A DNA stretch of 64,000 nt, taken from contig JAIXMG010000031.1 in NCBI GenBank assembly GCA_025201345.1, forward strand, positions 124,001 to 188,000, given 5' to 3'. The stretch comes from Thamnidium elegans. Its lineage: Eukaryota > Mucoromycota > Mucoromycetes > Mucorales > Mucoraceae. Below, in pieces: positions 51,455-62,706 of the stretch. Numbering within the stretch: position 1 is the stretch's first letter; each line of letters begins with the position of its first letter. The notes below the pieces were generated by a model. It was not told the DNA's origin. It searched no databases and worked only from the letters and a program-made list of their open reading frames with translations. Made by a program: the position numbers and the translations under genes.

Positions 51455-52230
51455 ATAAGAAATCACTGCTAATTTTACCAGCTATAACAAATAATAGTTC
51501 TTAATTTATTAAAAAACAGAAAAAGCTTTTTCGACCCAAATTGTATAATACAAAATAGTTGTTTTAAATATATCTTTGATAAAAAAAATTAAAAACGTAC
51601 TTTTTTGTTTTTTGTTTTTTCATTTTTCATTTTTGGGGGTCAACCCCTTTTGTTTTTTGGCCAAAAATCACGGATGTTTTGCTATTTCTCTGGATCCACT
51701 TTATTTTTTGTTATAGGCAAATTATTGACAATAAAGTACTTTTTTATACGCTTCTAACCCGTCTTAATTTATATTTCTAGTGCAAAAATTGAAAGAGTAA
51801 TCACTGTTTAAAATTACTTTTTTTGGGCAAAAAAAACCTTACTTTTTTTTATCACGTGCGCTCACCTATTTGCTTTATTTTCGTGATTACATCGAATTCA
51901 GTTTGCTACTACTACTATTAAATATAACAAAGATTAAAGATCTTTAACAGCTCATTTTTATTCATTTATAAATAAAAGTGTTACATCCAAAACTGAGAGA
52001 GTAAATACGCTTTTAATAAAACGCCAGCTTAACGTCCGCTTAGCTAAACCGTCAAGTAAAAAAAGGCCTTTAAACAGTAATATCTCGCTCATTATTTTTA
52101 GTAATAATATGATTTTAAATGCATTAGAAGCGCCTAAAAGAGTATTATTTTTTCTATAAAAATAGATAAATTTGATCCAGAATAATTGCAATAAAAATCC
52201 GAAAAACAAAAGGGGCTGACCCCTTCCCTC
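51455..52230. repeat. Dispersed fold-back repeat, copy B (with second arm)
   Basis: 51455-52106 matches copy A (10698-11339). Copy B continues to about 52225, where the sequence folds back imperfectly on its own 51640-51760 segment: GGGGTCAACCCCTTTTGTTT near 51644 pairs with AAAACAAAAGGGGCTGACCC near 52203, and ACGCTTCTAA near 51748 pairs with TTAGAAGCG near 52125. Non-coding. Class unknown. Confidence 0.75.
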
Positions 52231-53428
52231 TCCCTATCACTCTTTAATAATTATAATAAAAAAAGTAGAAAAATATAGAACAAACAGTTTTCAATGTTTG
52301 ATATTAAAGACATCTTCCTAATGACTAACTTTTACTATGAAATCTGGACAAAAGAATAGTTTCCAGACTGTGATATTGACGATTATGTTAATAAGAGTAA
52401 ATATCAAAAAAGAAAAATAAAGAAAATAAACGTAGAATTTATCAGACTTTAAAAGGAATTATTATTTTTATTAATGAAATAATGTGTGCCTTATATACAA
52501 AATAAGTTAAATAAGCGCTTATCCACTTAATATGAAACATGAACAATGTTAACCATCTAATAGTGGATGAGCAATTTGGAAATATAAATAGTTTCTTTAG
52601 AAGATCAATTGTAATAGCTGTAATGCTTATTATCTTTCTAATTGGCTTTGCTAAATAAAAGATCCAGGATAGAGGCTTGTTCATTCAAAATAATTGGGGC
52701 ATTATTTATGAACCAGTTATCTGTCCTTGATAAGAATTAAAACAGTCTAATGCTTATATAATCGATAAAAGAGAACAATAGAAGGCGTCTGAGTAGATAT
52801 ATGTAATATACAACATTTGTGTATAACTTATGTAAGCAATATGTGAGAACATATATTTGTATAAGTTATGTATAAATTTGTATCATTGAATATACTACGT
52901 AAGTACAACACATACTTTCAATTCAATCACAACTAAAATGACCTTTTTTTAGAAATGATGCCTAAATATTCATGTAAAACGAGTGTTTTAAATAGATGAC
53001 AGACGAACAATGATGGATTATAACGCTGTAAATAGTTATTGAGCTCGTCCGAGTTATTGTACAAAAAAATATGCTGTATATACATATATATTTACAAGAG
53101 CTCGAACATTAGAATCATTTTAAATTCTATTAAAATCTTCATTGTTATCAATTAAAACAGTGCAGAACTATGGATTAAAAATAGCACATGATTAACTACT
53201 TTGTAAGATTTATTCCACTGTTTTTTTTCTATCAGCTTGATTAGTATCCTTTTGTCTATGAATAATATTTATTGATAATATACTTTTGAAGACTAGACGC
53301 TTTCATACAATTTCTTCATAAATTAAATAAACATATCTTAATTAAATTGTGGTTAACTTTTATTTTTACCATCTCTTTGATTTATAAGAAAAAGTTCGCT
53401 GAGATATTTTAGGCTGTTCTCAAGTTGT

Positions 53429-53460
<32 letters not shown>

Positions 53461-54559
53461 CATTCTGAGACAAACTGTTCATAAAAAGCGGCAAAAACGT
53501 GCTGTTGTCCGTAACATTATTTCCTTGCTGTTTAATTACAAGCTTAGTCGGTAACAAGACACGGTATGTTGCTAACCCTTCACATTTCTGCTTTTTAGTT
53601 TCATTTTTGTAACAGTAACGACGAGGTATCAAAAAAGTGATTCCTCGTTGATACCAACATTGAACTTTCTTCTCATGTATGCTACATAACCTAGTTATTT
53701 GAGTATTACAATTGTAAAGTAGATTTACTTGACTATATGATCAAATGCATACTTTCTGGTTTCTAATTTAGTTATGACTGAAAAGTATCGGAAAGGTATC
53801 AGTAAATTTGTTATTTGTAATACGTTGGAACATCCATCTTCAAAGGAAAATTGTTCAATGTTACGTTTATTATCGATTTTTCGAGGCTTTGATTCTGATG
53901 GATGTTGCCGTGACAAGTGGTTCTGAAAATTTGCAAATCCGCGAAGACGAGAAGAGCAGAAAAGACAAATAAAAATTCCAGCTTTATTTGCTTTTACGGT
54001 AATAGTAACTATTATTTTATCTACGTTAGTTTAACTCCAAACGATTTTTTTTTTTTTTTTTTTTTTCATTGTTCATTGTTAAAGAAGAAAAAAAAGACAC
54101 ACAAAAATATAATAAAGTAACTTAATAAATTATCACACTACCCACCAATGCTGAACAATCAAAAAGACAAGAAATTTAGCTGTGGCTCTAATATTTAAGC
54201 TCGAATGGAGTCTCTATTATTTTATATTTTATACTTTATTTTATGTTATTGTTATTTTTTCTCTTTCTTCTCATTTGCATACTTCTTCAAAAACCCAAAT
54301 CTCACTTTCATATAAAATAACTGTCCTTTTTCAAGTTAATTTTTATGTGTTAAATCAAAGTATTTCTCCACAGTTTGCCTTCAGCTGCGTAAACGATGTC
54401 AGACCTTGTACCCATCCGCCCACTCATTTGAGGTTACGGCATAACTATTTGTTGAAATGTCTGTACCTATAATATATTATACGTATTCAAAGCTAGTGCA
54501 TTTATAATAGACAAGTATACTACCTAACAATGATTGCACAACCAAGTTCATAACCGTGG
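52231..54559. other. Gene-poor AT-rich DNA
   Basis: No supported gene. Short frames at 52442-52684 (minus, hydrophobic), 53420-53632 (minus, crosses the AG repeat), 53725-53916 and 54182-54472 have no family features. Confidence 0.45.
53433..53460. repeat. (AG)n microsatellite, about 14 units
   Basis: Uninterrupted AG dinucleotides in gene-poor DNA. Confidence 0.95.
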
Positions 54560-55253
54560 GATCGTTAAATAACGTCTTGCTCATTAAATCAAAACCAGGC
54601 CTCAGGTTCAAACGTCGGTTTTTTCACTGTGATGAGCATTGTGTTTCGCAAATGGTTATTAAGTTGCGACTTTGATATAATAAAGTCTTCAAAACGCTCA
54701 GTCAAATTATTTATTATGTCGTCTGAATATAACAGGAGGTCATTACCCGCAGCCGTTTTATTAAGACCCCACAGTCATTTTACTAAAATCCCACAGTTAA
54801 GTAGCTCGTTATGCTCGGTTGTAAATGAGCTTTTCGGACCACTGTTTTGTTCGGACTTTTTATACACAACCTCTTCTGTCCCTTCGGTAATACTTCCACC
54901 ATCTTAACGCAGTGCAGTAATTAATATTTAAGTCTCTTGCAACCTTGGCCACCAGTTCCACGCTCTTGAGGATTTTCAAACATACGGTCTATAAACGTTT
55001 CTCTGGTGAAGTCGCTGTAGTTGTCGTATAGCTTCACTGATGGCTTTAACTTACCAGGTTTCGGCTGCTTTTTAACTGAGAACCCTTCAACAATTTTGTT
55101 TTTGGAGCGCTTAACGCTCAAGTTAGTTTGTCGACTAGTTATTGTTTCAAGATCTATGTTGGGATCATCGACATGTGTTAAAATATCCTCCATCGGATCG
55201 TAAACTTTTTCTTCTTCATTAAAAAGGTTTTCCTGTCCATCTTCATAAAACAA
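54560..55253 (-). pseudogene. Tc1/mariner-type transposase N-terminal relic
   Basis: The minus-strand frame 55253-54921 starts MFYEDGQENLFNEEEK and runs through KLYDNYSDFTRETFIDRMFE. A frameshift near 54950 then restores ELVAKVARDLNINYCTALRW (helix-turn-helix of the kind that opens Tc1/mariner transposases). Another frame continues SSFTTEHNELLNCGILVK, a stop, then FEDFIISKSQLNNHLRNTML and ITVKKPTFEPEA. These fragments line up, with frameshifts, with the DNA-binding part of DDE transposases found in Mucorales; the DDE catalytic core was not found downstream. The family assignment is from motif memory and is moderate. Confidence 0.6.
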
Positions 55254-56775
55254 AAAGTATTCATTATTATGTTATATTTTATTAGAAAGAGAGAGGGACA
55301 AAACCAGGTACAGAAGATATGTGATAATTAGTGATATATTGCTATAAAATTCGTTAAAAGTCTAAAATAAGATGGTTTTTAATAATTTGAAAAGGATAGT
55401 TATTTTATATGAAAGTGAAATTTGAATTCAATGACAGTTGAGTTGATTGTGTTAAAGATAACTGCTTATAGATTATTGTGATTATTTATGCATAAATAAT
55501 CTGTGCCTGACGTTTGTATAAAAGGGAAAATAGTGATTTTCCTGCTGTACCACAAATAGATAAGTACTTTAAAAATTAAATATATAGTTTTTAATTACCA
55601 TATTTGTTTATTAAAGTCTAAAATAAACGTAAAAGATATAGTCTCAATGTATTCTTCAAGCCACTCAAGTTCGTTCCACAGGATATTCACGTGCTTTGTA
55701 ATATTATAATTGCTGTATAATATTTCAAATCTTAAAATGTAATGATAATGTAAGAATAAGAAAAGTGGTATCGCTAATCTGAGTTAAGGACGAATAAATT
55801 ACCAATTGGATTACAAAGGAAAATGTAAATTGATATTACAAGTATAACAAAAGATGATTGACAGAATATAAGTTTATTAAAAGAAGATAATAAAAGTAAA
55901 GAATAATAGGGATATTAAACAGATATAAACTCTGGGGTTGTATTTATATCTGTTGTCTAAGTATTTATAATGATGTGTGAGAATGTTATTAATTCGAAAT
56001 ATATAAGTTGCTATATAATCTTATTGATATAATTCTCTTGAGTCGTTACATAAAAACTGAGAGAGTTCTGTTCCTCTATTATGTTTACCTTGTATTTTAT
56101 AGTACGAGATATAACAAATTACAATAAGATATAGCAAAAGGAGACTGTAAGACTTGAGCACTTATTATAATATATAGAACAGAGATAATTTACATTAATG
56201 AGCTTAGAAAATCGTCCAAGTAGTTATTACCGAGATTTATACTTTCAAAAATCAAAACAAAAATTAAGATTACTTTATTAAAAGAGTCGATCCAAGAATA
56301 CCCTTATATAGACAAATTATGAATAACGGATAAAATATAAACTATAAAAATAAAAGATCAAAGATGATAACTAATAGGATCAGGGTATGTACCCAGACTT
56401 TCAAGGAAGAGAGATAAAAATAAGGACAATAAGAAATAAAAATAGCAGTTTCTGAGAAACCTGAGAATAAAAGAATATAACAATTTAACAACGATAATAA
56501 TTCGGTTGAATTAATTAAGGAAGAGACTAAACGCGAAAACAATACACCTAAAGTATAAAATATACAAAAAGCAACATTTCACCTAATATCATAATTACAA
56601 CAAGTTGCCAAGGAAACATATTGACAACGAAATTCTTCTACTTGATCCAACCAACAAAAAGACTCTGAATGCGCTTAAACGATTATCCTGCCACGTGATA
56701 TCCGCGTGAGAGTCACGTGCTGAATAAAAAGTTAAGATGTACAATTAAAAATAAGCTAAGTATAAAAACAGCCAT
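55254..56775. other. AT-rich spacer upstream of tRNA-Trp
   Basis: No gene seen. It ends with CACGTG-bearing inverted motifs at 56693-56719 and a TATAAAA box at about 56761, just before the tRNA. Confidence 0.5.
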
Positions 56776-56848
56776 GGGAGATTGGCTCAATTGGTAGAGC
56801 GTCAGATTCCAAATCTGAAGGTCAAGAGTTCGATTCTCTTATTTCTCA
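56776..56848 (+). tRNA. tRNA-Trp (anticodon CCA)
   Basis: Begins GGGAGATTGGCTCAATTGGT and closes ...GTTCGATTCTCTTATTTCTCA, 73 nt. The acceptor pairs GGGAGAT/ATTTCTC (two G-T pairs); the D-arm is GCTC-AATTGGTA-GAGC; the anticodon arm is TCAGA-TTCCAAA-TCTGA with anticodon CCA; the T-arm is AAGAG-TTCGATT-CTCTT. No intron. A T-run follows at about 56861. Confidence 0.95.
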
Positions 56849-57529
56849 TTAACTTTTAATATTTTTTTGCTTACTGCTTACATAAGCTTGTGTCACTGTG
56901 TCGTGAACGTTCATTACAAATAGTCAGTTATAATGATAGCAATTGATCTAGAAGTAGAAGTAAAAAAAAATAATTTTGGTTTTGGAAATAAAAGTAATGA
57001 AAATGTGTAACAGAAGAAAAATAAAAGTGATGCGATAATAAACGGAGTAAAAATAATACTTGTTCAGATAAAAGTGTAATTTAGGGTTCACACAATTTCA
57101 TTATTAGCAACGTTTCGTGCTACGCTCAACTGCACCACATCAGCCCCTTTTTGATCCTTGGCATTTTTAATAACAACAAAAAAAACTAGTTAGAGTTTCA
57201 GGCTGATATAAGGGATTACAAACACATGGTCTTGGCATTTTTATATATAAACAGAGTGCTTTATTTTATGTTAAAAGGAGTATTTTCCCTTTTGTTTACC
57301 TGTTTAAGATGTAAGAAAGTCTGGGCAAAATAAGTTTTGGTACATTACGGTAACTAAGCAGTTTTTTTGAGCCACTTTTTTTTCGACCTTTTCTTGTGGC
57401 CCAGAACCTTTTTTTTAATTGACAGGTTTTAAAATTTACCCGCCACAAACTTGAGTACGGAGAAAAAATAATAGATTTATTTTGATATGTGTGTGTGTAG
57501 TGAAAATAAAGAGAAATATACAAAAAGAT
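56849..57529. other. pacC 3' flank
   Basis: AT-rich; a 75-codon minus-strand frame at 57296-57523 (basic) has no family features. No supported gene. Confidence 0.5.
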
Positions 57530-58353
57530 TTATTTAACTTGAACAGAAGAAGAGTTTATATGCTGTTCTTGTTTAACTGAATCTTTAGCAGCGTAGTTTT
57601 GGTTTACCCACTGACTTAACTGTTTTAACAATTTGCGATGTTTTTCAACAGCTTTGTTTGAAGATGACTTTATAGAAGTAGGATATAGAGAAGATTCTTC
57701 TTTTTCTACAGCCTTCTTTTCAATAGCCAAATCAGACATATCGCTTACCAAGAGGTCCAAGATATCCTTACTTACCGCCGATTTCTTGGCGGGTGACTGC
57801 TTTGTTTCATCGGCTGTAGAAGCGGGTTTTTTGGTATTATTGTCATCCACACTAGCAAATACATTCATCATGGTAGTTACATTCTTTTTAGATTCATGGA
57901 AAGTAGGTTTAATAGGTTTAAATGGTTCCTCTACTTTTTCTTCAGTTTCTTGACTGTTACTTGGTGATTTCTTTTTATATTTAACATCATCTTTTGAACT
58001 ACCCAAATTTTGTGTGGTATGTAAACTAGGGGTAAAGAAAGTATTGTTGGTTACAATATTTGGTACATTTGCATAATGGTGTCTAACGCCGTTCATTTGT
58101 GGTACAATATCAGGGTAACCGAATTGATTTAAATTATCCATCATAGATGGCATATTAAAATCACCATATAGTTTTGTAGGTGTAGAAGGGTTATAATTGG
58201 GTTGCTGTGGCTGAACAGGATTTGATCTTACGTACAAGTCTTCTTCTACATTGTTATTAGTAGGATACAAGACATTGCTATTATTGACAGGTGAGTTAAA
58301 TTGTAATAACATATCAGCATAACTTGTATTTTTAGGCTGTACATAGTCATATG

Positions 58354-58421
<68 letters not shown>

Positions 58422-59433
58422 GGTGGTGGTGGTTGTTGTTCATTATCTAAACTATCAGTTAATTGAGCTAACCAAACATTAAAATTATCTAGTTGCTCAG
58501 CAGTATTCATATTAAGTGAATTTGGACATATTGAACCGTTATCAACTAAACCTTGAAACATATCAAGACTTTCCATCATATCTAAATTTAAAATAAACTT
58601 TTTTTTTTAGTGTGGGATATTTATTAATAGATTTTTGTTGTTGTTGTTACCTGCATTGTATTCAGTTTTCATTTGGTTCGTAGATTCAAACATCAAGTTA
58701 TTAATTACATCTTCTGGAGTATAATTAGGTGTACCAGGTTCTTGTTTAATTGAGTGTGAGCTTTGACTGTGAAAGCTATCATAGTAATCTGAAGTGGGTG
58801 ATACATCACTTAAAGCAGGTTGCATCCAACCATCTACAAGATATTTTTTTAGTATATTATATATCACTTTTTTATTTTTTATTTGTTTACCATCTGAATA
58901 TGTAGCAGTACTGTGAGGTGGTGAAATAGGTACTCTTAAAGAAGAATTAATCATAGTAGGGTTAGGAGAAAGTGACATATCCGATTGTCTTGGTGGTGTT
59001 AATGGTTGCATTTCATTTGGCGGACAACTTGAACGAATCTTTACTGGAATATTATTTTCTTCACTGTGAATTCTTTCATGCTTTTTCAAGTCTTGTGGAC
59101 GTTTAAATGATTTCTCACAAAACTAAAATAAAATATGTTAATTTTTTAAAAGATAGTAGTTTTTTTTTTTGTTTTTTTTGTTTTTTTGTTACTTACGTTA
59201 CAGTGATGAGGCTTTAAGGGTACATGAACACGGAGATGACTTGTGATATGGTCTCTTTTAATAACAGAAACCTCACAATCTTCCCAATGACAAGTTAAGC
59301 ATAAATTACCTGTAGACTTTCTTCCCACATGGTCATTCGTTAAGTGGTTATAAAGGTGTTCGGGATCTGTGTAAATTTTGCTACAGCTTTCCCAACGACA
59401 ATGATATCTTTGCGAATCTCTTGTATAGTCCAT
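57530..59433 (-). CDS. pacC: pH-response transcription factor PacC/Rim101
   Basis: Three-finger C2H2 transcription factor activated by proteolysis at alkaline pH. Exons 59433-59197, 59122-58891, 58833-58651 and 58581-57530 sum to 1704 nt (567 aa). Finger 1: [20 protein letters not shown]...H, followed by the PacC-typical [14 protein letters not shown]. Finger 2: [23 protein letters not shown]. Finger 3: [20 protein letters not shown] then LKKHERIH, split by intron 1. The rest is a long disordered region with SPP/SP motifs, a Gln run of about 22 (CAA repeat, 58420-58355 on this strand) next to a Pro run, and a C-terminal helix [23 protein letters not shown] PacC consensus lies about 135 bp upstream. 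palC, an upstream component of the same pathway, is at 13625-15244. Confidence 0.96.
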
Positions 59434-59564
59434 AAATAAATGTAAAAAAAAAAAAAAGTTGTTTCTTTTTAATATAAAGAAGAAGAAGAAAAAAGATAAA
59501 AAGGAGGCAAAAAATTAAAAGTTTTATTCTTTTTTTCTATTCTATTTTTACTCTCAGTTTCCGG

Positions 59565-59570
59565 CTTGGC
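59565..59570 (-). promoter_or_regulatory. PacC consensus site GCCAAG
   Basis: CTTGGC on the plus strand equals GCCAAG on the minus (coding) strand of pacC, matching the PacC consensus GCCARG, 132-137 bp upstream of the pacC ATG. pacC autoregulation is known in other fungi; here it is inferred from one hexamer that could occur by chance. Confidence 0.4.
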
Positions 59571-59739
59571 ATCGTTTTTTTTTTTGTAACAAGCAAACAA
59601 GTTACATATGACGTAGACTCCAAAAAAAAAAACCTTTAAGCCAATCGAATCATTTTAATGCCAATTGTATTAATAGCTGAAATCAACATCTTTCTCTCTT
59701 CTATATACCTTTTAATAGACCAAAAAATGGTATTTCACT

Positions 59740-60262
59740 ATGCCCGATATTACCCAACTGCAATTTATCTTTAAAAACACTCACAAGACACCTCATGATA
59801 GAAATATTTATATTGACGCTTTTAAAGACGGTATTTTGCGTTTTGCTGCTACTCTGCCAGTATCAACGCCAAAGTGTTACGATATGAAGGTTCAAAATGT
59901 ACAGCTATAAGCAGTAATAAAGATAGAATGATCGAAGGTATACCTTTATTTCATATATTTATTCTTACGCTTTTGCAGTATGTAGCTATTTACCTCGGTA
60001 CACCCGTCTATGTCATGTTAAAGTTTGATTTGGTTAAATTTCGTGAGACTGTTCAAAATGAGAAAATCTCTTTCTCTTATTATTAACTAAATATCCTATT
60101 ATAGGTAACTACAATTTAAGCTCTTTAAAGGTCGTTATTTGCGGTGCAGCTCCATTAAGTGCCTACTCTGACTGTGAAACAGGGCTATGGGCTTACAGAG
60201 ACTACTCTTGAATCTACTGATGGTGCTGTAGATGCTAATTTTTTGTATTATAAAAGTCAATG
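59740..60262 (+). pseudogene. Deleted copy of the acyl-CoA ligase gene at 62707
   Basis: Segments align with the intact gene downstream: LQFIFKNTHKTPHDRNIYIDAF matches IQFIFQNTRKTPDNRKLFIDAF; then GILRFAATLP; a jump to LRYEGSKCTAISSNKDRMIEG; AIYLGTPVYVMLKFDLVKFRET; NYNLSSLKVVICGAAPLS; and GLTETTLESTDGAVDAN. The part holding the AMP-binding motif (about 630 nt, with all introns seen in the intact copy) is missing, plus smaller deletions, and several frames are needed. It is a decayed local duplicate on the same strand, about 2.5 kb upstream. Confidence 0.88.
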
Positions 60263-60410
60263 GATTTATTCTTTTTTTTTTTTTTTTTTTTTACTCGCAC
60301 TCGTTTCCTATTTTTTATGCGTAGGTTCTATTGATTTCTTGCATGTCCGCTAGAATTGTAGATGATGACGGTGCTGGTAAAACAAATAAATAGTTTAAAT
60401 AAGTAAATGT

Positions 60411-62139
60411 CTATTTTTTTTTTTTTTTTTTTTTTACATAATTGTCTACTGGCCAACACCGTGAATTATAGCAATATATATTAAATACACCAGTTACTCC
60501 AGCTCGAAGTCCTTTAAGCTTTAAGGTGTTTTTACCAAACATACCAGAACCAAAGACTATTAAAGGTACTTTTTGCCTATCTTCTTTGAATTTCAAAGGC
60601 TTCCATTTATTTTCCTTTATTTGTCTAAATTAGAGAAAATGAAGTTAGCGTTATATTTCCAAAAAAAAAAAAAAAAAAAAAAAAAACTGATAATGATAAC
60701 TGTTGCCCTTTTTCGATGTCCACTTTTTTCTCTTTTTCTTATTGTACTTGGCAGTTACATGAATTAAGATATTCACCATATTTTCTGCAGTTCTTTGTTT
60801 ATCTTGGCATAGCATAAATCTGTCTTTACAGGTATTAAAGTCATTGTATTTGGTTTTGTTGAAGTTAAACACTTTATAAAAAGTTTCAAGCTGTTTTTAA
60901 TATCCTCGTAGTAATGATTCACTAATGAAAGAAGAAAGAGAATTGACACTGATTGTGATGAATTGCCATTTAAGAGAAAATGTAGGAAGAATCGAAAAAC
61001 CTTTGGTAAGTTTAATTTTATAACATCAAGAGGTGAATGATCCTCATGCTCTTTCCCATACTGAATTACTATTTAAGATAGTGCAGGATAGTATTTCTCT
61101 AGTTTGTCCAACAACGATTTGAGGGTCATCTTTGAAGGCATTATATTAAATAAAGGTTGTAATTTACCTATCATCCTCTCTTTGGTTACTTCAAATACAT
61201 TATAATCTTCGGGCCATTGCGGAATTTCTGGTACAATATATCTCAACTGATCATTAGAAAAAGACCTACAAGTTCAAAGATGATGACAACCAGTCTTTTG
61301 TCATTTTGTAATGCTTCAAACGTAAGCATCCCAATATAGACTATAAGAATCCTCTTACACCTGACTACAGTCAGTGCATCACTGAGGCTTGTATCAAGTT
61401 AAAGGCGGCATAATGAATGCGACCGTCGAAAATTTTGAAAGCAGCGTAATGAGTACAATTTACAAATGTTTTGTCTAGTAAGTTGCCTCCCTAATAAATA
61501 ATTTAATTTTTTTTTCTTACCAGAATTATATAGGGGTATCTCAAAAGATCAAATATTGAATATATCAAAAGATTTTGCTTATCAATATATCTGTAAAGGT
61601 GATCCGGGAAAAAAATAGTACCAGGGATTTCATTTGACTGTAAAATATAGCAATTAATAAATAGCTAACATCTGTCTGATATCGCGACATGTAGATAAAA
61701 TTTTTCTTTTCAGTTTATGATAGTAAGTTACATTGACACAATTTTCTAGTTTTAATTTTCTTGTAAAGGTACTACAGCCGTCCCTCAATTCTTTCTTCAT
61801 ATGATTTTTACAACTCTTAGAGAGAGAGAAGTAGAGTGGCCAAGAAGTTCGAAGCTACTACATATAGCATCAGATGTACCTGTTTTAGCCTTTTTCGCTA
61901 TTTTCTTTTCTTATTTATCCATGGACGATTGCTTTTTTTTTTTTTTTTTTTTTTGAACTTGAAGGGCCAACTTTTATACAAAGTAATAAGTAAATAGTTC
62001 TATTATACATACTTGATAAAAAAATAAATCTACCTTTATCGATTGTACTTTCGTAAAATTCATATTTCATATCTGCTTTACTTTTGTGCCCTTCTTTATT
62101 ACAATCTTTACATTCTAAATATGAAGTGATAAGTACCAT
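60411..62139 (-). pseudogene. Degenerate TnpB/Fanzor-like (IS605 OrfB-type) relic
   Basis: Ordered coding fragments on the minus strand, in different frames with stops between. A Cys/His knuckle is at about 62115 (YLECKDCNKEGHKSKADM). KKELRDGCSTFTRKLKLENCVN lies near 61800. RYIVPEIPQWPEDYNVFEVT and KERMIGKLQPLFNIMPSKM lie near 61240-61100. SILPTFSLKWQFITISVNSL is near 60970. FNFNKTKYNDFNTCKDRFML then KYNKKKRKKWTSKK run to about 60690. WKPLKFKEDRQKVPLIVFGS with GMFGKNTLKLKGLRAGVTGV comes near 60600-60500. The last segment resembles the block I recall just before the zinc ribbon in Mucorales proteins annotated as IS605-OrfB/TnpB-like (now grouped with eukaryotic Fanzor nucleases). The zinc ribbon and final RuvC Asp were not found. 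Family recall, not a search; the relic is certainly inactive as read. Confidence 0.5.
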
Positions 62140-62431
62140 ACCGTATTAAGAGCGTTTATTCTAAAATACTTACGGGTGGTACCCGACGTTTCAGATTTTT
62201 TTTCTGAAGCCTCAAGTATCTTCTTAATTATAAATGCTTTGAAAAAATTATTTGCTATTTTTATAAGCTAACGTTTTTTTTTTTAAAAAATAAACAATAA
62301 ACCGTTTCCTCCCCTCAAACCTTATCTTAAAAAGAGCAGCTGCTCACCTTTTGCTATTTGGTTGGATGCGTTGTAAAAAATAATATATTTAATATATGAG
62401 AAAGGAAAGACCTGTTAAAATGGTTTTCTGG

Positions 62432-62471
<40 letters not shown>

Positions 62472-62706
62472 TTCTTTTGTTTTGTTTCAATGTGCGTAAA
62501 GGTTAATATGAGACTAACGAAACTTTTTGTTAGCCAGCTCTAAAATGCAGAAATCTAACAGTAACTAATCATATAAAAGCTTAAAAAGTGGATCCTTTTT
62601 TCTCACCATAAAAAAAAAAGTCCAGTGTTACAAAATAATTTAAGTTTTATATCTCTTCTTTCTTCTTTCGTACCTTTTTCTTTTTCTTTTTCTTTTTTTT
62701 TTCAAT
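62140..62706. other. Promoter region of the acyl-CoA ligase gene
   Basis: Contains a T-run of about 35 at 62435-62469 and a pyrimidine-rich leader (CTTTTTCTTTTTC...) directly before the start at 62707. No other gene seen. Confidence 0.55.

Noticed and set aside
54629..54907. 92-codon plus-strand frame
   Set aside because: Antisense to the minus-strand transposase relic, whose fragments show family motifs.
58246..58443. Asn/His-rich alternative frame in pacC
   Set aside because: Frame-shifted reading of the CAA repeat encoding the PacC poly-Gln tract.
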